From a bacterium (GTDB lineage: Bacteria; Patescibacteriota; Minisyncoccia; Phycocordibacterales; UBA9973), in NCBI GenBank assembly GCA_021813175.1, contig JAKALJ010000005.1, positions 13,947 to 29,787 on the forward strand: a DNA stretch of 15,841 bases, in the 5' to 3' direction. The first letter of the stretch is position 1, and every line of letters begins with the position of its first letter. The translations under genes and the position numbers were made by a program. This document shows, one piece after another, positions 5,345 through 13,458 of the stretch. The notes beneath the pieces were generated by a model. The model was not told the DNA's origin. It did no database searches and was given only the letters and a program-made list of their open reading frames with translations.

Positions 5345-5835
5345 TTACTGCGATACCAAATTCATTTTAGTCCTGGTGTTTATTCCCACTATTCCATCCG
5401 CCGAGAGTCCATGCGCTTTCTGCCATTTTTTTACCGCGGAGGCGGTTTTCGGGCCGAAGTTGCCGTCCACCGAGAGGCCCGTTCCTTTTTCCATGTTTAA
5501 CAATTTTTGCAGTTCCTTTACCGCTTCTCCGCGGCTGCCGATTTTTAGGGTGAGAGTGCCGAGATTGTAACTTGCCGAAGAAGAAGGAGCGGAAGAAGAC
5601 GAAGCAGGAACCGAGGCAAATGCGCTTTCCATTCTAGTCCTGGTTTTCACTCCCACTATTCCGTCATCAGCCAAGCCGTTTGCTTTTTGCCATTTCTTCA
5701 CCGCTTCCAGGGTTTTCGGGCCGAAGTTGCCGTCCACCGCCAAGCTGATTCCCAATTTGGCGTTTAAGAATTTCTGCAATTCCTTTACTGTTTCCCCTTT
5801 ACTGCCACTTTTCAAAGTAATCTTCCCGAAGTTGT
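5345..5835 (-). repeat. Tandem duplicated peptidoglycan-binding module (DNA level)
   Basis: The two C-terminal domains are still alike at DNA level: a 29-base stretch is identical at 5444-5472 and 5711-5739, an offset of 267 bases (89 codons). This indicates fairly recent tandem duplication, or gene conversion, within the gene. Confidence 0.85.
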
Positions 5836-8800
5836 AAACCATGGTTACCGAAGAAGTGGCAGGAGCGGTTGGCACCTCGGAAGCTGCAACTTGTGGACTC
5901 GCGGACACAATGGAAGGAGCGGCATACACCACTTGGGGCAAACGTCCGCCCCCGCTTACATAAGTATGATTGGGAGTTACGGTTACGGCCGAGGTTGCCG
6001 CGGATTCTCGATCGGAATTATCTAAAGCTGAAACCTTGAAGGAGTAGGCGGTTCCATTATTCAGGCCGGTTACATTGTAAGAGGTAGAAGTGGTCTGGGC
6101 CAGGTACGGATAGTCCGCGCCTGATTTTTTATAGATATCATACTTAGTGGCTCCGGAAGAAGCGTCCCAGGAAAGAGTAACTTTTCCGTCTCCCGCAACG
6201 CCGGCAAAATTGGCCGGGGTATCGGGAGCGCCAGAATCCGGGGTAGATATGGCATAAGAGGAAAAGTGGGTGGTAGTTCCGTCCAGAGTCACAGCCGGAT
6301 CAGCGTTCAGATCTGATATAGAGGCGGCTCCCGGAACGCTTAAGGTTACCACCGTCGGCACTTCCACCCAAGCGTTAGCGGTGGAATCATAATAAGAAAT
6401 TTTCATCGCCTTCGCCTGATCAATGGTGGTGATGCCGGCGTTTGAGAGGTCCGTCTTGGAAGCGGTCAGTTCCACCGTGGCGCTCCCCGAAGAAAGATTT
6501 GTAATAGCTTGGGATCCCTGTTTGGCGGTAATATCCTTGGCTGTGCCGATGAGCTTTACTCCGCTGGTGGTTATCACGTTGGTGGTGGAGGAAATTTCTA
6601 TGGTGGCCGCGGTATTTCCGGTACCTAGAGCGTTTTTCGGAAAATCAACCTTCACTCCGGTTCCTTTGGCGATTCCGCCATTTGATGGTGTTATGGGAGC
6701 GTTGATGTAATTTCGGGAGAAACCGCTAACCGCGGTCAAGGTTATATTTTGGCCGGTACTGGGGGCGGTAACCACTGTTCCAGCGGAATTATATCCGTCG
6801 TACGCGGCTTTCACTGTCCAAGATCCGGAGTTCACATTCAAGGTATAATTTCCGTTCGCGTCCGTGGAAGCGCCGGCAAATCCGCCTCCGCTTCCTTGAG
6901 CCCATACTTTGGCGTTCACCACCGGAGTAGAGCCGTCGGGAAGATAGACTGTGCCGGTAATGGTGCTGTCCGTAGAAGTGAGGGTGAGGTTTGTGCCGGA
7001 AGAGACATCCGCTCCGTTTACCGTTACCGTTACCTTGTTGCCGATATAGGTCGGAGGTTTGCTTACAGTTATATCATAAGTGCCGTTTCGCAGAGGCAGA
7101 GAATATGAACCGTCTGCGGCTACAGCCGTTCCGTTTCCTCCACTTGGTCCGGTGGCGGATACCCATGCTCCCGTCACATTGCTCCCGGATACGGTTCCGG
7201 TTATGTTATAGAACTGGCCCAGAGTTATCTCTATTATGCCGTCGTTCGGAGTTCCGCTCGTTTCGGTAAAATTTCCGCTACTGTCCATAGTTATCTGAGT
7301 CTGGGGCAGAGGCCCATATCCCGGGATGCCCCCGTCCATGAAGTAAGTAGTAGAGCCGGAAGCGGGCCGGCGCAAGTCTATTTGATATTCCCGACAACTT
7401 GAGCCGGTTCCGGTGCAGGTGGCGGTGGTTAGGGGAGTGTTTGAAAATCCTCCATCCGTGTCGCTATGCACCCCCACGAATGCCTGATCAAAAGAAGAAG
7501 CCGGAGAAATTCTAACCTTAATGGTAGAAGAAGCAATTGTGATATTTTTAGTGGTATCCGCCGATATGCTAAGCGGCCCTTCTTCATAAATTTCTCCTTT
7601 GCCCGGCAATCCCACATGCAGGTAATAATTACTTCCCCCGGAAACTCTGGCTGAATAGCTTCCGCTCGCGTTGGTTCCGCCCGAGCCCATCATCTGTCCA
7701 TGCTCTCCGCTGGTTATGAATACAAATGCCTGTTGCAGAGCTTGCGCGTTCTTAGTTACGGTGCCGGAGATGGTGAAATTATTAGTGGAAGAAACGGTGA
7801 AATTCACAGTCGGATTAGAAGAGCCGGAAACCGTTATACCGGTTTGCTCACCCAAGAATCCATAACTCTGCGAATTGGCTCCCACATGATAGCCGGTTCC
7901 CGGACTCACGTACATTTTATAATATCCCTGACTGTCAGTGGTGGCATTGCCTCCGCCTTGGATTCCATCGGCGAAGGCGTAAAGCGACACATTGGACAAT
8001 CCGTTCGCGGCGGAATCTTTGACATATCCTTCTATAAAAGAAGTCTGGGGTTTGATTACCAAAGTTGGACCCTTAGCGGGGCTTCCAATAGCATAAGTAC
8101 TGTCCACGTCCACTTCCGTCTCCACCGAGGAAGGCATATTGCCACCGCTCACTCCGAGTTTCCATACTCCGGGCGTTACATATAGGGTAAAAGAGCCATC
8201 CGGATTTACTTGAGTGCCGGTTCCCTTGCCTCCATCCCTCGGCTGGTAGCCGTACACGAAGAGCATACCTCTTTCATCTGAAGAGAAACTGCCCGCGGCC
8301 TTTTGAACCGTTCCCACAATTCTGTAATTTGCCGTGCTGAAGGTTAAATTTTTCCCGGTTGCGTCCGCTCCGCTTATGTTTACGGTGAGAGCGCTAGGGT
8401 CAGTGAAGGCGGCCGAGCTTACCGTGGTACTGCCCGGGTCGGGAGGAATATGCGCTTCCACGGTATATGTGCCGTCCAGCGGCACACCCAGATTATATGC
8501 CACGGTGCAATCCGCGCCGGTCTTGAAGAAAGCAGGGTTCATCGGTTTGAAACTGGCGCTTGCCGTGTCCGCGGTCACTGGATTGGCCATTACCACTATA
8601 TTTTTATTTGTTCCGGTAGAACAAGGCGAGCCCAGAGTTATAGTTCCGGATATTTTAGCCCGGCTGGGAAGCATGTTGAAACTTTGGGTGGAGGATAGAC
8701 TCACTTGTCCTTGATTGGAATTCAAGCGCGCCCCGGTCACGTCATAAGCCCACACCCCTCCCATGGAAGATACTCCGGTGATAGTGAAAATTCCGGGCGT

Positions 8801-10438
8801 GCCGTTTGCGTAAGTGGTGGTGCCGTCCCCCACATAATGAGTAACTAACCCTCCCATGCCGGCAATGATAATGCGGATATTGGACGCGTCCGCGTCGGGC
8901 ATCGGAGTGGTAGTGTCGGCGGAGTAATAAACTTTTGCGGTAAAGTTTCCGGCAATGTCAAAGAAAGAATTCTGGTTCATGTCGCTCAAGAGGCCGTTCA
9001 CCATTACATTTACCGGCCCGCCTTGGGCCCCGGCAGGCACTTTCACCACAATGGAAGTATTGCTCCAAGTGGCTCCGGTGTAGTCTGCTTCTACCGGAGG
9101 TTTCGGACCGGTTGATTGGCTGAATCCGCCGGAAAAGAAAACTTTGTGATTGCTGTCCCCGATAGATGCCCCGCCGCTGATAGTGCCGAAGTTGCTGCCG
9201 GTGATGGTGATGCTGTCGCCGACCGCGCCGCTTCGCGCGCTAAGACTCAAGATAGTAGGGACAGCCAAAATGTTTACGGTGAGAGCGCCGCTTGAGTATG
9301 ACGAGAGAGGGTTTCGTCCGGCCGCGTCCGTCAAAGTATTGCCGGTGGGAATCTCTAAGGTAGTATTTCCAGATAAACTCAGGCCTCTAATTGAAAGCTT
9401 ATTTCCGTTGAAGTCCACAAACGGATTGCCGGGGCCTCCGCAGGTAATGGCAAATCCGCCTACTTTGTAATTAGCGCAGTTTTGAGCCATCATGCCGTCC
9501 ATCTGCCTGCTGAATTGCAATACTATTCGGTCGGAAAAAGCGGTGGCGGAGGTTACCGTCGGGGCAGTGATGGTATTGCCGTCCACTTGCACTTTATTGG
9601 ATTCGTTGCCGGCCGGGTCAGTGAACGATATCTTCACGCTGGCATTGGTATTGTCTCCCACATTTACCGGAGTAAATTGGACCGGCGAGCCGCCCAAAGT
9701 GGCTTGGCCGAGCAAAGTGGTGCCGTCCACGGCATACACCTTCACTGTGTCTCCGGATGTGCCCACCGATATTCCCGATCCGGCGGCGAGCTGGTCTTGT
9801 TGTCCCGGAGCGTTTTGAATAAACATAAAGTTTGCGGCAGTCGGATCGGCGGGAGGAGTAATGTCCGTTACTATTTTTTTTGTGGCGGCTAGGGCGGTGC
9901 CGACGGTATTCAAAGAGTTGTCTTTGCCGTAGTTAGCGTCCAAACTGACCGCTAAACTTTTTCCGTTCTGCGGACTAGCCGCGATAGTTACCACTATATA
10001 GTATTGGACAGGAGTGGTTCCTATGCTTTCCGGAGTGGTGGGAGTTAGGGTTATGGCCGATCCGTTCACTGCCGGATTAGCCGCCGAGGCGCCGGCCACG
10101 GCCGTGTCTTCCGCCGCTTGAAAACCGGCTGTTGTCCCATTTTCTTTATACAAAGCCACGGAGGCGATGTCCGTATTGCTTAATCCGCTTGTGTTCGGAT
10201 CGGTGATTTTCACCGTTATGGAATTTAAAGTGGCGGAGCCGGAAGCTTGCACTAAGCTGAAAGTGGTGGTGGCCAGAACCGCTCCGCCTTTGGCTGAGAC
10301 TACCGCGGACGGCAAAACTTCCGTCGGAGCCGAAGCTTCAGTGATGGTGCTTGCCACGGCTTGGGCCATTCTGGTTGCAACCACAAAAAGCCCCACACTA
10401 ACGAGTAAAAAACAAACCAGAATATTTATTTTTTTCAT
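5345..10438 (-). CDS. Giant secreted modular protein with C-terminal peptidoglycan-binding repeats
   Basis: 1697 residues. A signal peptide (1-27, cleavage after AQA) is followed by Thr/Ala/Ser/Gly-rich beta modules: about 290-390 Big_5/SbsA-like Ig (IVLQFSRQMDG ... TLTDAAGRN); about 393-505 IPT/TIG-like (SGAVGDSITITGSNFG); about 593-1235 a series of at least six carboxypeptidase-regulatory-like modules, each opening ISGT/IVGT/IEGY/ITGT and containing DxxGxY-type turns; about 1240-1400 an unassigned beta region; about 1402-1491 FN3 (VTLSWDASSGATKYDIYKK); a Pro/Ser/Ala linker; then two PG_binding_1 domains (about 1539-1605 and 1627-1694, each GETVKELQKFLN/GEAVKELQKLLN, DGNFGPKT, VKKWQKA, GIVG). 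The protein is probably exported and held on cell-wall peptidoglycan, displaying a long stalk. It has its own promoter, with a leader lacking a Shine-Dalgarno. No catalytic motif was seen. It is alone on its strand and divergent from pilM. Confidence 0.95.
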   Translation of the reverse strand: MKKINILVCFLLVSVGLFVVATRMAQAVASTITEASAPTEVLPSAVVSAKGGAVLATTTFSLVQASGSATLNSITVKITDPNTSGLSNTDIASVALYKENGTTAGFQAAEDTAVAGASAANPAVNGSAITLTPTTPESIGTTPVQYYIVVTIAASPQNGKSLAVSLDANYGKDNSLNTVGTALAATKKIVTDITPPADPTAANFMFIQNAPGQQDQLAAGSGISVGTSGDTVKVYAVDGTTLLGQATLGGSPVQFTPVNVGDNTNASVKISFTDPAGNESNKVQVDGNTITAPTVTSATAFSDRIVLQFSRQMDGMMAQNCANYKVGGFAITCGGPGNPFVDFNGNKLSIRGLSLSGNTTLEIPTGNTLTDAAGRNPLSSYSSGALTVNILAVPTILSLSARSGAVGDSITITGSNFGTISGGASIGDSNHKVFFSGGFSQSTGPKPPVEADYTGATWSNTSIVVKVPAGAQGGPVNVMVNGLLSDMNQNSFFDIAGNFTAKVYYSADTTTPMPDADASNIRIIIAGMGGLVTHYVGDGTTTYANGTPGIFTITGVSSMGGVWAYDVTGARLNSNQGQVSLSSTQSFNMLPSRAKISGTITLGSPCSTGTNKNIVVMANPVTADTASASFKPMNPAFFKTGADCTVAYNLGVPLDGTYTVEAHIPPDPGSTTVSSAAFTDPSALTVNISGADATGKNLTFSTANYRIVGTVQKAAGSFSSDERGMLFVYGYQPRDGGKGTGTQVNPDGSFTLYVTPGVWKLGVSGGNMPSSVETEVDVDSTYAIGSPAKGPTLVIKPQTSFIEGYVKDSAANGLSNVSLYAFADGIQGGGNATTDSQGYYKMYVSPGTGYHVGANSQSYGFLGEQTGITVSGSSNPTVNFTVSSTNNFTISGTVTKNAQALQQAFVFITSGEHGQMMGSGGTNASGSYSARVSGGSNYYLHVGLPGKGEIYEEGPLSISADTTKNITIASSTIKVRISPASSFDQAFVGVHSDTDGGFSNTPLTTATCTGTGSSCREYQIDLRRPASGSTTYFMDGGIPGYGPLPQTQITMDSSGNFTETSGTPNDGIIEITLGQFYNITGTVSGSNVTGAWVSATGPSGGNGTAVAADGSYSLPLRNGTYDITVSKPPTYIGNKVTVTVNGADVSSGTNLTLTSTDSTITGTVYLPDGSTPVVNAKVWAQGSGGGFAGASTDANGNYTLNVNSGSWTVKAAYDGYNSAGTVVTAPSTGQNITLTAVSGFSRNYINAPITPSNGGIAKGTGVKVDFPKNALGTGNTAATIEISSTTNVITTSGVKLIGTAKDITAKQGSQAITNLSSGSATVELTASKTDLSNAGITTIDQAKAMKISYYDSTANAWVEVPTVVTLSVPGAASISDLNADPAVTLDGTTTHFSSYAISTPDSGAPDTPANFAGVAGDGKVTLSWDASSGATKYDIYKKSGADYPYLAQTTSTSYNVTGLNNGTAYSFKVSALDNSDRESAATSAVTVTPNHTYVSGGGRLPQVVYAAPSIVSASPQVAASEVPTAPATSSVTMVYNFGKITLKSGSKGETVKELQKFLNAKLGISLAVDGNFGPKTLEAVKKWQKANGLADDGIVGVKTRTRMESAFASVPASSSSAPSSSASYNLGTLTLKIGSRGEAVKELQKLLNMEKGTGLSVDGNFGPKTASAVKKWQKAHGLSADGIVGINTRTKMNLVSQ

Positions 10439-10494
10439 AGCAAAAAAAATAGCTAATAAAAAAGAGACGCGACTTTTAAACCAAACTGCCTTAA

Positions 10495-10522
10495 ATTATA
10501 TAACTATCTTCCCAGGACGCAA
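10495..10522 (-). promoter_or_regulatory. Promoter of the giant surface protein
   Basis: Minus strand: TTGCGT (10522-10517, 3 of 6), a 16-nt spacer and a perfect TATAAT (10500-10495). Predicted start near 10488, giving a leader of about 50 nt with a U-rich end and no Shine-Dalgarno before ATG 10438. Confidence 0.55.
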
Positions 10523-10612
10523 CGAAGTTATCCACTTGATAAGAGAAAAAAGAAGCCCCGCTTTCTTAATTTTTAAATGTGGTGTAATTGTTAAGCATGC
10601 CATCCCAGCGTG

Positions 10613-10621
10613 TGTTATAAT
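10613..10621 (+). promoter_or_regulatory. Extended -10 promoter of pilM-like gene
   Basis: TGT followed by perfect TATAAT; no -35. Seven bases separate it from ATG 10629, so the transcript should begin at the start codon. The nearer ATG at 10623 is only one base from the -10 and would not be transcribed from it. Confidence 0.6.
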
Positions 10622-10628
10622 AATGACA

Positions 10629-11468
10629 ATGTTCAAATATTCTCATATTGGGATTTCTTTTTCCGACGAATTTATGCGCTTCGTGAAACTTTCCAGAAGG
10701 AAAGGAATTTTTTCCTTGGACCACTATGAGGAGAAAAAACTACCGCCGGACGCGATTATGGGCGGAGTTCTGAAAAACAGGAAAGAAATAACGGAAGCTG
10801 TCCGGTATTTGCGCCAGAAATTCGGCGTCAAATTCGCCAGAGTGGCTCTACCGGAAGAAGAAAAAGATATTTTTGAAGATTCTTTGGGCGACTGGAGAGA
10901 AATTTTTTCTGAAGCAGGAATTTTTCCAAGCTCCTTTGAACCGGCCGGGCAAGCGATAGAACGGGCGGTAATCAGAAAAGGGGACAAAGGCACGTATATG
11001 ATCGTGGACATAGGCAGGCACAGCACCAGCGTGTTTGTGGCGGATGAAGAAAAAATTGTGCTGTCTTCCGCGTTGGACGCCGGGGGAGAAACCCTGGTGC
11101 GAGTGGCGGAAAAGGAAAGCATAAAAAAGGAATTCGGTCTGAGCCGAAGTATTGTGATAGAAGAAATTTCATCGTCCATGGTTGGCGGAATCACTATTCT
11201 GAGGGAGGAACTCTCCAAGATTTTCATGAGCTGGAACAATCTGCGGTATAAAGATGGCGGAAGGATGCCGGAAATCAAAAAGATAATCCTGTGCGGAGAA
11301 AGCGCGGGTATGAAAGGCCTGGACGAATTTTTAGCGGTCAGTTTTAAAATAAAAACAGAGCTCGGGGACGTCTGGACGAATATCCTGGATCCGCGAGAAG
11401 AAATCCCGGAAATTACTTTCCATGAATCTCTCTCCTACGCCGCCGCCCTCGGCGCCGCCCTGAAGTAA
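10629..11468 (+). CDS. pilM: PilM-like actin-fold ATPase (type IV pilus inner-membrane platform), short form
   Basis: 279 residues. Actin/FtsA-fold motifs: N-terminal IGISFSDEFMRFVKL, phosphate loop MIVDIGRHSTSVFV at 124-137, DAGGETLVR at 150-158, adenosine-site IILCGESAGMKGLDEF at 219-234 and the typical end SYAAALGAALK. PilM binds PilN at the inner membrane and links the pilus assembly platform to cytoplasmic ATPases; CPR bacteria often keep type IV pili, presumably for DNA uptake or attachment. Usual length is about 340-350, and the missing residues fall between about 70 and 120, where subdomain 1C (SHS2-like) sits. The open frame reaches much further upstream, but that part lies antisense to the giant gene, and the promoter fixes the start at 10629. 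No pilN/pilO follows; the next genes are tRNAs. Confidence 0.8.
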   Translation: MFKYSHIGISFSDEFMRFVKLSRRKGIFSLDHYEEKKLPPDAIMGGVLKNRKEITEAVRYLRQKFGVKFARVALPEEEKDIFEDSLGDWREIFSEAGIFPSSFEPAGQAIERAVIRKGDKGTYMIVDIGRHSTSVFVADEEKIVLSSALDAGGETLVRVAEKESIKKEFGLSRSIVIEEISSSMVGGITILREELSKIFMSWNNLRYKDGGRMPEIKKIILCGESAGMKGLDEFLAVSFKIKTELGDVWTNILDPREEIPEITFHESLSYAAALGAALK

Positions 11469-11485
11469 AGGAAATTATTTTCGTA

Positions 11486-11513
11486 TTGTTTTTACCCATT
11501 TTTATGTTAGATT
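11486..11513 (+). promoter_or_regulatory. Promoter of the tRNA-Val / tRNA-Arg unit
   Basis: TTGTTT (11486-11491), 16-nt spacer, TGT-TAGATT (hexamer 11508-11513), an extended -10. It lies 13 nt before the tRNA, so the 5' leader would be about 7 nt. Confidence 0.55.
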
Positions 11514-11526
11514 GAAAGAGCAAAAC

Positions 11527-11600
11527 GCGCGCTTAGCTCAGTTGGTTAGAGCGTCCCGTTTACACCGGGAAGGTCCTGGGTTCGAATCCTTGAGCGCGCA
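11527..11600 (+). tRNA. tRNA-Val (anticodon TAC)
   Basis: 74 nt: acceptor GCGCGCT/AGCGCGC, D arm GCTC-AGTTGGTTA-GAGC, anticodon stem TCCCG/CGGGA with loop TTTACAC (TAC), T loop TTCGAAT, discriminator A73. CCA is not encoded (A is followed by CCC). The T stem CTGGG/CCTTG is weak: a U-U mismatch at 50-64 next to a G-U at 51-63. Confidence 0.94.
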
Positions 11601-11604
11601 CCCG

Positions 11605-11679
11605 GCCCCCGTAGTTAAATGGATATAACTGCGGACTTCTAAGCCGCTATTCGAGGTTCGATTCCTCGCGGGGGCACCA
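11605..11679 (+). tRNA. tRNA-Arg (anticodon TCT)
   Basis: 75 nt including an encoded CCA. Acceptor GCCCCCG/CGGGGGC, D arm GTTA-AATGGATA-TAAC, anticodon arm GCGGA-CTTCTAA-GCCGC (TCT, reading AGA) with an A-G mismatch at the base of the loop (31-39), T arm CGAGG-TTCGATT-CCTCG, A73. It starts 4 nt after tRNA-Val, so both come from one transcript. Confidence 0.95.
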
Positions 11680-11709
11680 AAAACTGGACATTTTAAAAAA
11701 GCAAGGTTA

Positions 11710-12597
11710 ATGGAAAACAATATAAAAAATATTTATCGCGCGCACGCAAGGAAAGAAATCACGGAATATTTGGTGTACCAGAAACTGGCGCGGAAAGAAA
11801 AAAATTTAGAAAATAAAAAATCGCTACAGAATCTTTCTCTGCAGGAAAAGTCGCATTATGAATTTTGGAGCGATCTGCTCGGAGAAAAACCGAAGCCATA
11901 TTCTTTCACTGCATTTTTGACTCCGCTCCTCCGGAGCATATTCGGAGTAACTTTCATAACGAAACTTCTGGAATTACACGAGAAGAATTCCATCGCGGAT
12001 TATGAGGCCATGCTTTCCTCCATATCCGATTCGCACCAGGGGCGATTGAAGCAAATAATAGAGGACGAAAAGTCACACGAACGAGCCCTTCTTGCCGGGC
12101 TGAAAGAAAAGCGAGTGGCCTATCTCGGCTTCATCGCCCTCGGACTTGCGGACGCGATCGTGGAAATCACCGGAGTGCACGCCGGGTTCCTCGGGGTTAC
12201 CGGCTCCACCCTTATCGCCGGCGTTTCCGGCATTATTGTCGGATTTTCCGCGGCCATTTCAATGGGCTCCGCCGCCTATCTTCAAGCTAAGCAAGACCCG
12301 GAAAAATCAGTGGCCCTCTCCGCCCTTACCACGGGAATTTCTTACTTCCTTTCTGTCCTGCTTCTGGCCCTCCCGTATTTTTTGATTCGAACCATGACTA
12401 GCGCGTTTGTGCTGTCGGCCCTAGTCGGCATCGCCCTTCTGGCCGCCTTTACCTTTTATGGAGCGGTTGTCTTTGAAAAGAAATTTCTGCGCGATTTCGC
12501 GGAATCGGCCGGACTGATGCTTTTCACCGCTCTGGCAACATTTTTCCTCGGAAAATTAGTGGGAGAAGTGTTCCATCTCAACGCGGCCAGTTTCTAA
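11710..12597 (+). CDS. Rubrerythrin-VIT1/CCC1 fusion, putative iron/manganese transporter
   Basis: 295 residues. Residues 1-130 are a ferritin-like helical bundle with two E-x-x-H motifs (E46-KS-H49 and E120-KS-H123) plus E16/E19 and E88/E91, enough for a di-iron site. Residues about 135-295 are a VIT1/CCC1 membrane domain of about five helices: GLADAIVEITGVHAGFLG matches the family's GLxDGLVE helix, then SMGSAAYLQAKQ, then three hydrophobic helices. This is the erythrin-vacuolar iron transport (MbfA-like) architecture: the di-iron domain binds or senses Fe2+ and the membrane part exports it. The start follows a weak AAGG. It is 30 nt downstream of tRNA-Arg with no separate promoter seen, and 1 nt before the pseudouridine synthase gene. 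Confidence 0.88.
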   Translation: MENNIKNIYRAHARKEITEYLVYQKLARKEKNLENKKSLQNLSLQEKSHYEFWSDLLGEKPKPYSFTAFLTPLLRSIFGVTFITKLLELHEKNSIADYEAMLSSISDSHQGRLKQIIEDEKSHERALLAGLKEKRVAYLGFIALGLADAIVEITGVHAGFLGVTGSTLIAGVSGIIVGFSAAISMGSAAYLQAKQDPEKSVALSALTTGISYFLSVLLLALPYFLIRTMTSAFVLSALVGIALLAAFTFYGAVVFEKKFLRDFAESAGLMLFTALATFFLGKLVGEVFHLNAASF

Positions 12598-12598
12598 C

Positions 12599-13354
12599 AT
12601 GTCCCTCTTTTTAAAAATTCTCTATGAAGACGAAGATGTTCTAGCCATAGACAAACCTTCCGGTCTGATGGTGCATCCGGATGGCCGAAGCTCGGAGCCG
12701 ACGGTCACCGATTGGGTTATAGAACACTACCCCGAACTTAAAGGGGTGGGGGAGCCGGTCCGCCGGCCGGCGGATTTAGGGAAAGAAGAAATAGACCGGC
12801 CGGGCATCGTGCATCGTCTCGACCGAGAAACTTCGGGAGTGCTTATCATAGTGAAGAACGCAAAGGCCTTCGCTTATTACAAAAAGCAATTTATGGGTCG
12901 GAAGATAAAGAAGACCTACGCGGCAATCGTATACGGCCACCCGAATTTGCCGTCTGGCGGAGGCCGGGGAGTGATAGATAAACCCATCGGGCGGAGTCCC
13001 CGCGATTTCCGGCGGCGTCTGGCCGGCCGCGGCGCCCGGGGTGAGCTCCGCGAAGCAGTGACGGAATACAAAGTACTCAAGAGATTTACCGACAAAGAAG
13101 GAAACAAGTTTTCGTATCTGGAGGTATATCCAAAGACAGGCCGGACCCACCAAATCCGGGTGCATCTCAAATATCTTTCCTACCCGATAGTATGCGATTC
13201 TTTATACGCGCCGGACAAACCGTGCCCCGCGGAGCTCGGCCGCCTGGCCCTGCATGCCCGATCTATAGAATTCAAAACGCCCGGAGGCAAAACAGTGAAA
13301 GTAGAATCGCCCTTGCCGAAAGAATTTAAAAAATTTACCGGACTGAAAAATTAG
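12599..13354 (+). CDS. RluA/RluD-family pseudouridine synthase
   Basis: 251 residues without an N-terminal S4 domain. Conserved motifs: DEDVLAIDKPSGLMVHP at 11-27, RPGIVHRLDRETSGVLIIVKN at 67-87 with catalytic D75, KKTYAAIVYG at 104-113 and GRTHQIRVHL near 183-192. It isomerises uridine in rRNA or tRNA; the target cannot be assigned from sequence, and large-subunit rRNA (RluD-like) or tRNA/rRNA (RluA-like) are both possible. Residues 54-59 (VRRPAD) come from a GC-rich palindrome that looks like an insertion in a variable loop. It follows the iron-transporter gene by one base and is probably translationally coupled. Confidence 0.93.
   Translation: MSLFLKILYEDEDVLAIDKPSGLMVHPDGRSSEPTVTDWVIEHYPELKGVGEPVRRPADLGKEEIDRPGIVHRLDRETSGVLIIVKNAKAFAYYKKQFMGRKIKKTYAAIVYGHPNLPSGGGRGVIDKPIGRSPRDFRRRLAGRGARGELREAVTEYKVLKRFTDKEGNKFSYLEVYPKTGRTHQIRVHLKYLSYPIVCDSLYAPDKPCPAELGRLALHARSIEFKTPGGKTVKVESPLPKEFKKFTGLKN
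12759..12774. repeat. GC-rich palindrome, copy 1 (in pseudouridine synthase gene)
   Basis: TCCGCCGGCCGGCGGA is a perfect 16-bp palindrome. Its 14-bp core recurs exactly at 15148-15161 inside another gene, in a different reading phase. It encodes part of the loop between residues 53 and 60. Confidence 0.6.
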
Positions 13355-13421
13355 TGTATAACGTCTTGATTGTCGCCCTAGCTTCAGCCGATTTCATTTT
13401 CTGGTAAAAATAGCTAAAAAA

Positions 13422-13430
13422 TGCTATAAT
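13422..13430 (+). promoter_or_regulatory. Extended -10 promoter of the cysteine-rich protein gene
   Basis: TGC followed by perfect TATAAT; no clear -35. It ends 28 nt before ATG 13459, giving a leader of about 21 nt with no good Shine-Dalgarno. The 68 bases between the previous stop and this element show nothing else. Confidence 0.6.
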
Positions 13431-13458
13431 ATGGTGTTCGGCTGGGGATCCGCGCGCC

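Noticed and set aside
5376..10400. Several plus-strand open frames of 60-160 codons opposite the giant gene
   Set aside because: They follow the codon periodicity of the antisense Thr/Gly/Ser-rich gene, have no ribosome sites and no recognisable motifs.
10528..10536. TTATCCACT, one base off a DnaA box
   Set aside because: A single near match with no cluster, no AT-rich unwinding repeats and no dnaA/dnaN nearby; expected by chance.
10167..10628. Upstream extension of the pilM-like frame
   Set aside because: It overlaps the N-terminal coding region and promoter of the giant surface-protein gene on the other strand, and PilM homology begins only at 10629, where a promoter sits 7 nt away.
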